Shown: piece by piece, positions 1 through 11,130 of the stretch | How positions within the stretch are numbered: the first letter of the stretch is position 1 | Layout: each line of letters opens with the position of its first letter | NCBI RefSeq assembly: GCF_964199755.1 | Contig: NC_133897.1 | Span: forward strand, 72,888,080-72,952,079 | Length of the DNA stretch: 64,000 nucleotides | Source: Larus michahellis | Lineage: Eukaryota; Chordata; Aves; Charadriiformes; Laridae | Reading direction: 5' to 3' | The notes under the pieces: model-generated | Database searches by the model: none | What the model was told of the DNA's origin: nothing | Seen by the model: only the letters and a program-made list of their open reading frames with translations | Position numbers and translations under genes: made by a program

Positions 1-2179
1 ACAAGGCCAACAATAACTCTTAGATAATCATAGGCTGAAGTCAGCTAGATACTTCTTCTTGAGACATGGTAATAACTATTTGCATTCTTATGACCACTTC
101 CCCCTCTTCTCAAAACCAGTAAGCTGAGGAAACTGTGAGAAGACCTACAAAGCTACACTGGCATTGGCCTTCAGCTACAGTGGCTGAAAAATTCTCTTCT
201 GAGTGCATTGTTCCATCTGCTTTTAAGTATAAATATAAAACAATGAAATAGAGAAAGAACAGCTCTGAAGGAAAGTAGCTGTAATAATTTACATATAATA
301 ATTTCTGAAATCAGTGACAGCTCATTTGCACTTACAGGATAAATACCAAAACTGTGTACAGCCTGGCTGAATGGCTTTTTCTTCCACAGAACAAACGGAT
401 AATATGGGATCACAGCAGCTGTAAAGAGGAATAGCAAAGATACATAACAAGGCTATCTCCATTTCTGCCTATCACGTGATATTTATGTGATTACTGATTG
501 TATCCTTTCTGTGTCTATACTTCAGAAAGGCCGCTGGAAAACACAGAGGTATTTCAGCAAGAAACCATAATTTTAATTACAGAAAATGTATCTTGAAGTA
601 AGAAACTGGGGGCTTTTGTAAATTTTCAAGATAACCAGAGCTGCTCTGAGAAACCTGACTAGTCTGTGTGTGCATGTACATGGGGAAAATACTGGATATT
701 AGTATTATTATTACTGTAATCTACAGAATGATAGCATGGTGAGTTCTGTGAGTGGAAACTAAAAGTACTGGAAATAAGAAACAGCATCAGGCATGGATTT
801 TCTGGGGCTTATGAGTATCACTGCTAGCCTCCATCTCCTACTCCCCATGACAGTGCTGACCTTTTGCATTCACAGTGCAGCGCAGTGGCTTATTTCTTTC
901 TTCTCAGCATCACATGCCTGCCGTGAGGGCAAAGAGAAGACATGGTGCCAGGCACAGACAGAAGGCATTTGTTTTTTCTCCATTCTCAGTCCTCTGCTCC
1001 AGGCATGCCACTTTCACAGGACCCATTCTCATCAGTACTCTCTGCTCCTGAACAAAATGTTAATTTATTACTGAACAGTAAATGGTAGGAGATGTGGCTA
1101 TCTGTTGGAAGGATAAATTTTAGTAGTTCTGTTATATTGTTGAATCCATTGGTGCAACCACCAAGTGAATGGCCTCTGTTATGCAGATGAGAATAATTAT
1201 AAAGGGTCCTGCTTCACCTGAATATTTCTGTGGGGAAATACCCACAGTGGCAAGGCTCTCCTAGAACATCATCTGGAGTTATGAAGCCTTAAGGCTTCCT
1301 GGAAACCCGATTCAAGGCGCTTCTAAACCTGGACATTCAAAACTGCGAGCACCCAAATGCCCTGCCTGATGTGTAAAGCCTGGACCTCACACTTGGGCAT
1401 ATTGAATTATCTGGGACACTTGGGCAAAGAGGCGTAAAAGAGCTCTGCTGGAGGCAGGGTGTTGACCAGATGTGTGCAACTTTCAGATAAAGAAGAGAGC
1501 ACTACCTCATCCTGCAATGTGCCTGGAGAAAGGAAGACAACTATGATCCCTCCAGTGCTTTGGGTTCCAGTCACTGACAAGGCTTTGCTCCTGCATCTTC
1601 CAAACTTACAACCTACTGACTTCATAATTAAATAGACTTTAAGGCTCAAAGCTCCCATGAAAGTCATCTCATATTACATCTGGTAACCCTGTATTGATCC
1701 CTGTGCCAACAGATGTAGATGGACCCAGCATGTGTAATTTCATTTCTATGGGGTTTTGTGACTGTGTGTTAAACAGTGGCTAGCCATTGAAAACTGATCA
1801 TATAAAGCCACAAATCAGGGCAAAAAAAAAAGCTCCCTGTTGCTTCTCTACATGTACTAAGATAGGAAATCATTGTGCAGTGGCAGCTCCAGGTGGCTGG
1901 TGCTGTGACTGCTCACCTATGACCAACCATCTGCACATTTCTCAATGTTTCTAATGCCGAAAACACGCGCCAGCCCTTTGCTCTGCAGTCAGACGGGGAA
2001 CCAGCCCAGAGGGTCCCAGGAGCTGGGCAACGCTTGGTTTTACCAGAGGAAGACGGGTATGGAGGGGGCCAGCTTTGGCCTCAGAGCGGAGTGCTCCAGA
2101 AAGTCGGATTTCCACCGGATGCCAGAGATACCAAAGCCTGGAACCACAACGTTGGTTTTTTTTTTTTTTATTTTAATTT
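1..2179. other. Intergenic DNA upstream of GMPR; no gene seen
   Basis: AT-rich, non-repetitive-looking sequence. The open frames here (largest 93 codons at 793-1074 +) match no family I recognise, lack splice-site or codon support, and look like chance. A run of T (about 2157-2170) lies just before the CR1 fragment. In other amniotes the gene upstream of GMPR is MYLIP; none of its coding sequence is recognisable here. Confidence 0.6.
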
Positions 2180-2402
2180 AGATTAGATATCAGGAAGAAA
2201 TTTTTCACTCTGAGGGTGGTGAGGCATTGGAACAGGTTGCCCAGAGAAGCTGTGGATGCCCCATCCCTGGAAGAGTGTTCAAGGCCAGGCTGGATGGGGC
2301 TTTGAGCAGCCTGGTCTAGTGGGAGGTGTCCCTGCCCGTGGCAGGGGGGTTGGAACTACATGATCTTTATGGTCCCTTACAACCCAAATATTCTATGGTT
2401 CT
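2180..2402 (+). mobile_element. CR1 LINE, 3' end fragment
   Basis: The segment has the typical avian CR1 3' terminal sequence: a stretch meaning 'heavy ... gaggcattggaacaggttgc', then 'ggctggatggggctttgagc', then 'tggtctagtgggaggtgtcc', then 'ggggggttggaactacatga', ending in the CR1 3' tail 'attctatggttcta'. It is a 5'-truncated copy in sense orientation, as most CR1 copies are. It ends about 560 bp before the GMPR TATA box and directly abuts the CpG island. Identification is by memory of the CR1 consensus, not by a search. Confidence 0.92.
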
Positions 2403-2513
2403 ACGCTTTTTACGGTTTTAGGCCGTGCCGCAGCCGCCCAAAAAACGCCGGGCAGGCCCGCCACAGCCCCCGTCGGTGTGGCCGCCTCACGGCTGCCCCC
2501 GCACTGGGCGACG

Positions 2514-2541
2514 GTTGGTCCGCAACCGTTGGTCCGCAACC
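2514..2541. repeat. Perfect 14-bp tandem duplication in the promoter island
   Basis: The unit gttggtccgcaacc occurs twice head to tail (2514-2527 and 2528-2541). The junction creates AACCGTTGG, which resembles a MYB-type element. It lies about 450 bp upstream of the TATA box. The regulatory role is inference. Confidence 0.85.
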
Positions 2542-2962
2542 GCCACTCAGGTCGCAGGAAGTGGAGGGGGTGGGCAAGATGTCAGCTCAGCCCCTCAGCG
2601 GCCGCCTAGCAGCAGCAGGCGCGCAGCGCCCTGCTGCGCGGAGGGTTCCTACACCCGGCGGCCGCCGGCTCGCCCACATGGAAGCGCCATTTCCTCTGCC
2701 CTTGCTTTGCCCTTAAGGCGGCGGTGCCGCCGGCGGTGCCCGCGCCTCGCCCCGCACGGGCGGTTGCGGGCGGGCGCCGCGTCCCCGTCTCCCCCCCCCC
2801 CTCCCCCGCCGCAACGCCACACACAGAGCGCCCAGCCCGGCGGAGAAGAAGGGCTGGCCCCGGCGGGAGAAGGGGCAGGGGGCGGCCGGCTGCTCAGCTA
2901 AAAACAACCCTCTCCTAATAAAGCGATGGGGCTAGGGCCGCGCCGCCGCGCTCTCCGCGCCC

Positions 2963-2970
2963 TATAAATA
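2963..2970 (+). promoter_or_regulatory. GMPR: TATA box of GMPR
   Basis: TATAAATA lies in an otherwise GC-rich context (ccctataaatacgct), 137 bases before the GMPR start codon. By the usual 25-30 bp spacing, transcription should start at about 2990-3000. A TATA element inside a CpG island is less common than a TATA-less island promoter and suggests a focused start site. Confidence 0.7.
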
Positions 2971-2992
2971 CGCTCGGTGGGCGGCCGGCGGG

Positions 2993-3106
2993 CTTTGGCC
3001 GGCGCGGCTCGGCAGGCGGTGCGGTGCAGCGGAGCGGAGCCAGCGCAGCGGGGCCGCCACTGCCGCGAGGAGAGCCCGGGCCCCCGCACCCCGCCAGCCC
3101 AGCAAG
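2993..3106 (+). other. GMPR: Predicted 5' UTR of GMPR
   Basis: Short (about 110 nt), very GC-rich leader between the inferred start site and the ATG. I see no ATG upstream of the coding start in it. The 5' boundary is inferred only from the TATA position. Confidence 0.5.
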
Positions 3107-3193
3107 ATGCCCCGGGTAGACGCAGACCTCAAACTGGACTTTAAAGATGTCCTGCTCAGACCTAAAAGAAGCAGCCTCAAAAGCAGATCAGAG
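3107..3193 (+). CDS. GMPR: GMPR exon 1 (residues 1-29)
   Basis: The frame begins MPRVDADLKLDFKDVLLRPK, the conserved N terminus of GMP reductase 1. The ATG at 3107 has A at -3 and is the first ATG after the TATA-defined start. The exon ends after GAG (Glu29) with donor gtgggg at 3194, phase 0. The apparent longer open frame to 3295 is read-through into intron 1. Confidence 0.95.
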
Positions 3194-6100
3194 GTGGGGG
3201 CATTCAGACCCGGCATGCTTTTTTTCCTCCGTTCTCAGCGCCTAACTTCCTTAACCCTCCTTCCTTCCCCGCTTTATTTTTATTCCCCCGTATAACGTAG
3301 CAATGCCCTCCCCGATCGAAACGCCCTTTGCGCGGCGGGGGAAGGGGGGGGTGCCGCTGCTGCTGGGAGGAGGGGGCCGGGGTTACGGCGCCCGCGGCGT
3401 TTCCGTCGTTCGTCCGTTCCCCCACCCCCCGGCCCTTTGGCGAGGCGAGCCCCGGCCCCGCTACGAGCACCGCTACAAGCCGGTGCCGCGCTGTCCTCCC
3501 CCGCTCCTCAGCAAAAATGAAAAGGATGGGGAGGGAGGAGGATTATTTGCTTCTGACAGGTGCCTCTGCAGATTTCTGCGGCGCTGAGCGGGGCGGGGGG
3601 ACGACCTCCGGTTTCGGTGGGGGGGCCGCCTGCCGTAGGGGTGGCGGTGAACGAAGGGCTCTGCCCAAGCCCCTTCGCCGGGTGTCCGGTTTCGCGCCCC
3701 GGTCCGGCAGAAGGCCGTGGGGGCGGGCCGGGCCGGCAGGCATCTTCACCCTCAGCCCGGGGAGGTGGGGGTTGTGGGCAGTGCTGCTACGGAGTGACCG
3801 ACATGCTCTTTTTAAAAAAATAGTACTAATAATTAAAAAAAAAAAAAAGCAAAACAACAACCAGCGGAGATGCTGGGGAGTGCTTCCCGCGGCACAGGGA
3901 GTGCCGGGCTGGTATCCCATCAGGTGGAAACGTGGGGCGGTGGGGTGCGTTTCACCCTCGCTTATATTATTAAGCCCCAGGATTTGGCTCCTGCTGCTGC
4001 AGGACCTGGGTGGGCAGAGCCCAGCCATACCCCCGTGGCCTGGGCTGCCTGGGGCTCCAAGTCCCTGCTGGCCCAGGGCCACTGTTAGCCAAGACACTGC
4101 TGTAGTTATTTCTCTGCAAGGATCAAGAAAGACCCCCAGGAAATCCCGTGAGGATTGCCTCTACAAAAAAAGATGGCTGCCTCAGGATTGAAGGTGCCTT
4201 CTTGTTTACCTCACATAACCCCAAGGTTAACAAAGGATTTAGTTTGACTAATGAAGGAATTACGTTGTGTTGGGGGATGGAAAGAGGATTAAGCTTTTCT
4301 CCAGGGGAAGTGGAGTCGTAAGAGAGAGAGACGGAGGCAAATCAAGTGAGGTAGAAATTCAAGACTGGAAAGGAAATGGGGTGGCCATGTTTATTGTGGC
4401 CTATGGCCAGGGATTTTGAGGGCAACAACTAGGCAAAACTTTTTTGCTGTTATGAAGGTGTAAGATTGGAGAGGCCCTTCCTGTAGAAAGGTAGTCGCAG
4501 GCTAGTCATTTTTAATTCACAAAGAAGGTTGTCCCGGCTGAGTAACTCATCATGTGCAATTACTCCTTATAAGGCCTGTAGGCCCTTTCCAGCCTAAATT
4601 TCCAGCCCCTTTTTTAAAGAGAGACCTGTGGTCCTCCTTTAAAATTCACTGTGCTGGCCTGGCAAACAGGTGGAGCTGTGCTCCACCGAGTGACACATGG
4701 CTCCTTCAAGTGCCATGTTTTGTATATTTAGCTGTGTGCAGGCTGTAGAAAGAAGGGCTGCTGGGAAGGGAAAATGATAGGAGGAACATGAGCTGATATG
4801 GCAGGGTTGTAACGGGTGGCTATGATGAACTGTTAAAAACATCTCACATGAGAAAAAGTGCATGTCATGAGGAGGGTCTGGAAACTGATGAAGGTTAAGA
4901 AATTGGACACCATCACTGAGGCTGTAGCAACAGGAATAAACAGTGTCTGTGAGAGCCAGATCTGAAATGGACAGCCCCAGTCTGCTTCAAAACAAGAATA
5001 TAAATAAATAGTTCTGGCAGAGGAACAGAGGCAGCATACTACAGTGCCTGTTACCCAGCAAGCTGCTGCTTTGAAGCTTGTATCATCAAGCGTCTGTTTT
5101 TCTGGTGTGAATGCCTCATTTTGCGCAAGGATAGCTTTTTATGCAGTAACTAGGATTAAGTCAGCTTCTTAGGTGGTTTTGAGTGCTTGCAGCTCTCCAT
5201 GTAGGTCTGCTGTGGTGGTACTTGGTTTGATTCCTTGCACTGGCTTAATTTTACATGATTGCTTTCACTTTTTGAAAAGAGCATAGCTTTGCCTCTTGCC
5301 TCAGTCTTTTCTTAAATATACTGTTCCTCTCTTCTTTCTTAAGTTCATTTGAAAGAGACATTTTTCCTCTGTAAAACTCTAACGTAGTGGTTCTGGACTA
5401 TTGGTTGTGTAGAACTAGTTGTGTAATATTCTGTCCTTTTTTCCTTGTTTCTAGTTAATAAATTGCATTAAAAGTGAATAAAATGCATTACATTTTCATA
5501 CTTATTTCATACCTACCTTCTTCATATAATTTCCTCATGTTAGCTGCAGCTGAAATTCCTATGAGAGTGTTAATGTCATTAATGATGGGTGGAGAATTGG
5601 GCCTCTGATAGTAAATGACAAGAAGGATGAGTCTCCATTAAGTTGTATCTTAGCTTGTTCACTGAAGTGACCCTTCCCTTATGAGCTTATGCAAAATGAG
5701 AACCTCTTTCACAATATATCATTAAAAGCACGAAGTTCTTTCCCTTAACAAATCGGTAATAAAACCCCCACCATATTAATCAATCAGAATGTAGCCTGCA
5801 ATATGACAATGCTCAAAATATATTTTAAATAAATAATAAATAGAAAATAAATACTGCTTCCTTTTTGGTGATGGATTTCGGTTCAGTTCAGGCCTTCGAA
5901 TGTTCCTGGGTTAAGGTTGAAGTGAGGAGTAATGAAAGCTGTAAGAGAGCCTTCATTTTCATTGTTACTAAAGAGACTAACCTAATATCTTACAGTTGTG
6001 CATTTCTTAGATTTTTTTTTTTTTCCCTTTTGCAAGATGCTAAGTAGACCAGTGGGAACTGATCTAGATTTGGTATTACCTTTTGCAAATAAATGTAAGG

Positions 6101-6783
6101 AACAAAATGCCTGATGTTACCATGATCATTTCAGGATGCTGAAGAAGAAATAACTTTCAAGGTGAAGGCTAACACAACTGTAAGAAATTAGCTTAGAAAC
6201 TAACAGTCTCATGATTTAATAACCCAGGGTATGGTTGCTCATATTGTAGGCAAGAGTGCTGGTAACCATAGCCAAAAGTAAGAGCTTGATTTTGAGTAAT
6301 TATATTGTTTAAATTATATTTATATTAAAGATTGGGACAAAGCACTCTGTGACAGAGGGAGTTCCAGTTCTGACTTCTGTGGAGTTAGGACTTCAGCTTG
6401 GGTTTCTCATGCAGCAAAACGAACAGCTGAGGTTACTTCTGTACAAAATAATCCACAGTCCTAATTTTCCTTTCTTTCCTTTCCAACCCCTTCTGACTTG
6501 TTGTTTGGTTGTGTGTTGTGTTTTGTTTTGTTTTTTTAATTTTGATTCTCTTTTTCTTCAGCAAAAACACTCTTTAGCACAGAAAACATTACTTTTATAT
6601 TTTCTTTCTTATTTGGAAGGCAGAAGTTGTAACAAAGTAAATAAATTGAGGTAATAGTGGAATGAAAGGAGGAAATATGAGGAAAATTAAGAAGCAGTGT
6701 CCAAACCTGCTGTTACTGAAGTCAGTGGCAAAACTCTTGTCAGGTGGCAATCACTTAAAAGAATGTGTGCCTTTTCATTGCAG
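3194..6783 (+). other. GMPR: GMPR intron 1
   Basis: Donor gtgggg, acceptor ttcattgcag. The first ~600 bp belong to the CpG island and include the G-rich tract at 3336-3382. An A-rich stretch lies at 3822-3850. The remainder is AT-rich unique-looking sequence in which I see no gene or clear repeat. The 287-codon frame at 3328-4191 is a by-product of GC richness. Confidence 0.8.
3336..3382 (+). promoter_or_regulatory. G-quadruplex-forming tract in GMPR intron 1
   Basis: At least four runs of 3-8 G (from cggggg at 3336 through the 8-G run near 3350, gggagg, agggggcc and ccgggg to 3382) lie on the non-template strand about 350 bp downstream of the inferred start site. Such tracts can form G4 structures or R-loops near promoters. 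The structure is predicted from sequence only. Confidence 0.55.
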
Positions 6784-6903
6784 GTCGACCTCACGCGCAC
6801 CTTCACCTTCCGCAACTCCAAGCAGACATACACGGGAATTCCCATTATAGTGGCAAACATGGATACTGTGGGGACATTTGAAATGGCCGTGGTTATGGCA
6901 AAA
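6784..6903 (+). CDS. GMPR: GMPR exon 2 (residues 30-69)
   Basis: Translates as [20 protein letters not shown] and onward through [16 protein letters not shown], a near-identical match to GMP reductase 1. The acceptor cag precedes 6784 and the donor is gtaagt at 6904. The phase is 0 on both sides. This part forms early barrel strands and the NMDT element shared with IMP dehydrogenase-type enzymes. Confidence 0.96.
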
Positions 6904-7596
6904 GTAAGTCTTAATTCTCATTTGTGCAATAATTGGGAGGCCATTGGGTGACAGTGAGCAGCCCTTGTTAATTTTTAGCTATCTTTGTTGGAGAATGGGG
7001 AGGCGTGAGTTAAAAGAACAAGAAGGTGTGATTTCACTGCAAAGCAGCTGTGCTTTTCCAGCAATACAGTTACCAGAGACAGAGCTCCAGATATAAGATA
7101 GTATCAGTGGAGATACTTACTGGGAAGCTTCCACCTTGGATGTAGCTCAGCTTCAGGTGGAGCTTCTAGAGCTCCTAGAACTTAGGTTTTGAGGTGTATA
7201 TTGTGCTCCCTTCCAGAAAAAAATTATTAGCCAACAGCAGTTTTGAAAGTGTAGGCTACTGGATAAAGCTGCAGCTGTCAGGAGTCACTAGTTAATTAGC
7301 CTCTGACCCCAAGCCTCACCTTAATTTCTTGCAGTGCATAAGCACATTAAAAATATATATATTGACTGTAACTTCATCAAACGCATCAGAAACCTGATCC
7401 TGAAAGATCAGCTAAGTGTGCGTAGTTACCTTTGAAGAGCCGCCTGGAGTTGCCTTGTCTGTTTTTCACTGTTACTGTTTGTTTCAAGCAGGATGAGCCT
7501 ATACTTCAAATGGTAATTTCTGATATCTTGCTATTCTACAGCTGAGGGAAAGATGACTAACTTGGACATTAATATCAGTTTTCTTATTTTTGCTAG
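6904..7596 (+). other. GMPR: GMPR intron 2
   Basis: 693 bp with donor gtaagt and acceptor tttttgctag. Ordinary AT-rich sequence with no recognisable element. Confidence 0.85.
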
Positions 7597-7680
7597 CATG
7601 CAATGTTCACTGCAATTCACAAGCATTATTCTCTGGAAGAATGGAAACTGTTTGCTGCCAATCACCCAGAATGCCTTGAG
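7597..7680 (+). CDS. GMPR: GMPR exon 3 (residues 70-97)
   Basis: Encodes HAMFTAIHKHYSLEEWKLFA followed by ANHPECLE, matching the conserved HKHYS segment of GMP reductase. The exon is flanked by tag before 7597 and the donor gtacat at 7681. The phase is 0 at both ends. The longer open frame to 7866 is intronic. Confidence 0.95.
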
Positions 7681-9325
7681 GTACATTTTTGCACTGTAAA
7701 TTATTATGGTTTATTGCTTTCTTCTGAACTCACATACACTGGGATCTCTTGGGAATACTGTTGTCAAGTGAGGTTTTGGGGAATGAAGATATTTGCTGTT
7801 CTTAAATGCATCAAGGGAAGTGGCTTGTCCTGCTTTAAAAAGAATAGCTGTGTGAGTCCATTATGAACGTGCTTATATTAAGATGCAAAAAAGCAAAGTT
7901 TATATATGCCTGGAATGGAAACAGAGAAGTATCCTGAACAAAGAAGAAGGAAATACTTGGGAATAGGTCTAAGTGCTGTGCTTCTGTTGCTGTTGGGAGC
8001 TGTGGTAGTGCTGGTGAGGGAGAAGCCCAAGATCACAAGTGTGAATAGCCTTGAGTAACCCAACCACAAGCTGGCCCTGCGTGCCCTTGTACTATACCGT
8101 GTCCTTGCTATCAGGTATGCAAGTGGACCTGGAGCCTGTGGGCTGGAGGGGCCCAGGGATGAGCATTGAAAGTTGTCAGAGCATATGTGTCCTCCATTTA
8201 CCTGCCTGCATTAGAGCTCAAACTGTGCTACTACAAGCTGTGCTGCTCCACTTGTTCACAGGGTCCCAGCCTAAGCCGTAACAGAGGAAACACCATTTAC
8301 TAAATTTAAACATTGACTTAAGTTTTGACTTCTTCATGTCCAGATTTCTTCTGTGTTCTTCTGGCAGGCCCCCACACCTGGAGAGGCAGTATGAGACCAT
8401 GCCTGGCTGTCTCCCCTCCTCCTTGGAGTTCAGTGCAGTTTTGAAACTTTTTCTGTACGGAAAAGAATACCACACAGCTGTATTGTTTCTTTACTTGTGT
8501 CACATTTTAGAATTATATTATAAAGACTATTGATTACAGGATTTTCTGAAAGCCAGCCTATCACTCAGGTTCATTAGGGTTGCTTATATGCCACTATAGC
8601 ATAGAAAGTGGTCCCAGGAATATCCTGCGTCTGAACACTTTGGCACTTAGCTCATTTGTGGTTCATAATCACTGGAGTAGGATCTCTTAGTGATTAAATA
8701 CTGACTTGCTCTGTGACCTTGGATCTCTACAGAGGTTTTGTGGGCCAACAGCTGTGGAAACTATTTTTCTATTGGAAAGAGCTCATAGGAAGACAAAGGA
8801 GGAAGCAATCTGCTTGTTTTCAAGGGTAGCTGACCTTGCTTGAGCAAGGGGGTTGGACTACATAGTCTCCAGAGTTCCATTCCAAACTCAACTATTCTGT
8901 GATTCTGTAGTTCAAGGGAGTGTTTGGTGAACTTAAAGATCCAGATCTCACTCTCTGACAGTACCCCAAATTTTGCCACTCTGCCTTCCTGGAAATACAC
9001 CAAGTTAGGGCTGCTTCTGCGTTTGTGTTAATATGGGTATGGCTGAGCCTTCATCCATCTCAGGTGATTATATTTGCCTATGAGAATCTACTTGTGAATG
9101 AAAAACTGATAAAATGCTAGTTTTGCTTTCTTTAGAGCCTTTGAACAAAACAGAAGTAATAAATTGATATTCCCAGGAAGGTATTTATTTCATATTATAT
9201 GGTATGACTTTCACTAGTTTCCAGAACAAGTCCTCCCAAGACTATGCAGAAAAAGACATAAGAAGTGTGTGTTTGTCCCAGTTTTTACAAACTACTACTC
9301 CCTTTTGTTCTCCCTGTCTTTCTAG
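7681..9325 (+). other. GMPR: GMPR intron 3
   Basis: 1645 bp with donor gtacat and acceptor tgtctttctag. It contains one CR1 3' end (listed separately) and is otherwise featureless to my reading. Confidence 0.85.
8826..8912 (+). mobile_element. CR1 LINE, short 3' end fragment
   Basis: Shows the CR1 3' signature: 'gagcaagggggttggactac', then 'agtctccagagttccattcc', then 'attctgtgattctgtag' as the terminal octamer-type repeat. Sense orientation, heavily 5'-truncated, inside GMPR intron 3. Confidence 0.88.
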
Positions 9326-9499
9326 CATGTAGCAGCAAGCTCAGGCAGTGGAAAAGCTGATTTGGACAAGTTAAGAAGTATTCTAGAGGCCATTCCACCT
9401 ATCAGATACATCTGCCTGGATGTGGCAAACGGCTATTCAGAGCACTTTGTAGAGTTTGTGAAGTCTGTCCGTGCCCTGTTCCCACATCACACCATTATG
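9326..9499 (+). CDS. GMPR: GMPR exon 4 (residues 98-155)
   Basis: Encodes HVAASSGSGKADLDKLRSIL and continues through EAIPPIRYICLDVANGYSEH to HHTIM. The SSGSG and CLDVANGYSEHFVEFV blocks are characteristic of GMP reductase and contribute to nucleotide and cofactor binding. Donor gtaagt at 9500. The phase is 0 at both ends. Confidence 0.96.
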
Positions 9500-10984
9500 G
9501 TAAGTGTGTAGAAAGGATGGAGGGGGTATGTGGGATTTCTGTCCAGGAGCAGGGCCGAGTTTGGTTGGTAGGCATCAGAAGCTCTGTGGTAGCTCCATCA
9601 ATTTTGGAGTCCTCACTTAATAAAAGGAAATAGAGAAAAGAAAGAAAAGAAAAGTCTGACTCACACCTCTAGTCTTCCAGACAAATACGTGTGGAGAGAT
9701 ACTCTTCTGAGAATGTAGACGGAAGCTCTATTCATCTACCCTTTCAATTCAGCAAGATGTTGACTTTGAGCCAGTGACGACTGTTTAATAACATGTTGGC
9801 ATTGTCAGTCTTCCATTACTGATAATTTCTGTGGGAATGTTCAATGTGTGTTCTGATACAGTAGTTTGATGTTGGCATGGCAGGCTGGGTGGATCCAGTT
9901 TTTTCCCTACTCACATCCTCCTTCCCACACCAGATGTGACCTCTAATCATAAAGTGTGTAGGTTTATTTTGGTGATTCCAAGCTGAGGTTTGCTGTGGGA
10001 ATGCGCCAACGTTTCTGGTCAATTGAGGCCACTGGCTATTTCTCTCTATTAGATCACTATGAAGACAGCTGAATGTAGACTAATCCTTGCCTGTGATAAG
10101 AATCATAGGGGTGTTGTGCAATTGTGAATGGGGTCATCAGGGAGCAAAACAGTCAATGCCAGGGCTTTTCATGCCCCTTCTGTGATGCTACTGTCCCTCC
10201 TCAGAGCGCTAATGCCATGCTTCCTCCAGCCCTGTTTGCATTGGCATGGGACTCCTTGCAGCAGAGTCCTGGTGCTTCTGTTTGTTTCCTAGGGCTCTTG
10301 AAGAAATGGGTCTGAATTTGTTTCCATGAGAATAGCAGAAATTCTTAAACAAGCAGCAGATTCTTAATGAGGCTACCAGCCTTTCTTCAAGCCAGCGCAC
10401 CAAAAAATCATGTGTTTAGGCAACAGTTTCTCACTCTTTCATGCCAGGCACAAAGCTTCGCACGTGTAAAATAAATGTTAAAAACAGTCATAAATGCACA
10501 CTCTGACGTGGTTCAATAGAGAACTGCATGTTCAAGCAGTTCAGGGGAGACTACGTTCCTTCCTCCCATGTCGGAGGAAGGCAGTGTTCTTGCCTCTGAG
10601 GGATGGTGGCACTGGAAAATGGAAGTGGGCTGGAATGCCTGTGGGGTTCTGGGTTACCATAGGCTAATGAATAGGTATCCTTCAACAGCTACCAGAAGAT
10701 GTGGGAACCTTTTTGGTATGGACATATTTCTCATGGCTTTGGGGAGAGCTGTTTGAAGTATGAAATGATAGATGTGGGCTTTTTGAGCTTTTTGCTCTAT
10801 GTTCACTGCTATGAGAGAAGGATCTGTTTCCTTGCTTTGGATCTGAAATATTGTCCCTAGTGATATGATTACTCCAGTGTCTTCGGCTTGAAGAGTTGTG
10901 GGAGAGAGCTTAAAACACATAGTTAAAAAAAATAATCTTCCCTATCAGGAGTGGAAAGAAAATTGTGTGTCACCCCCTCCTCCA

Positions 10985-11130
10985 CCTCCCCAGACTGCTG
11001 ACTTTGCTGACTGAGGAGGGAACTCAACCAAGATGAATTGCCCAGAAGGCACAGAAGGTCAATGGCAAAGTCAGGTATCAAGCCCGGATTTTAGTCCAAG
11101 GTCCTTAAGCCAGTCTCATCCACCTCCCAC
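10985..11130 (+). mobile_element. Possible MIR-type SINE relic
   Basis: The order 'ttgcccagaaggcacagaag', 'caatggcaaagtcaggtatc', 'aagcccggattttagtcc', 'ggtccttaagccagtctc' follows the MIR core and 3' region (clearance of 'gcccaaggtcaca', 'gagccgggattcgaaccc', 'ctcttaacca'). It is strongly decayed. MIRs are rare but present in bird genomes. Weak call. Confidence 0.35.

Larger units (their letters stand above)
2405..3790. promoter_or_regulatory. GMPR: CpG island spanning the GMPR promoter and exon 1
   Basis: Base composition changes abruptly at about 2405 from AT-rich to very GC-rich with many CpGs, and returns to ordinary composition after about 3790. The island covers the TATA box, leader, first coding exon and the first ~600 bp of intron 1. 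It contains many GGGCGG/CCGCCC-like Sp1 elements. Boundaries are by eye. Confidence 0.85.

Noticed and set aside
3328-4191. 287-codon open frame on + in the GMPR CpG island
   Set aside because: It lies in intron 1, is rich in Gly/Arg/Pro as GC-rich DNA gives in any frame, and other frames on both strands are also open. No homology.
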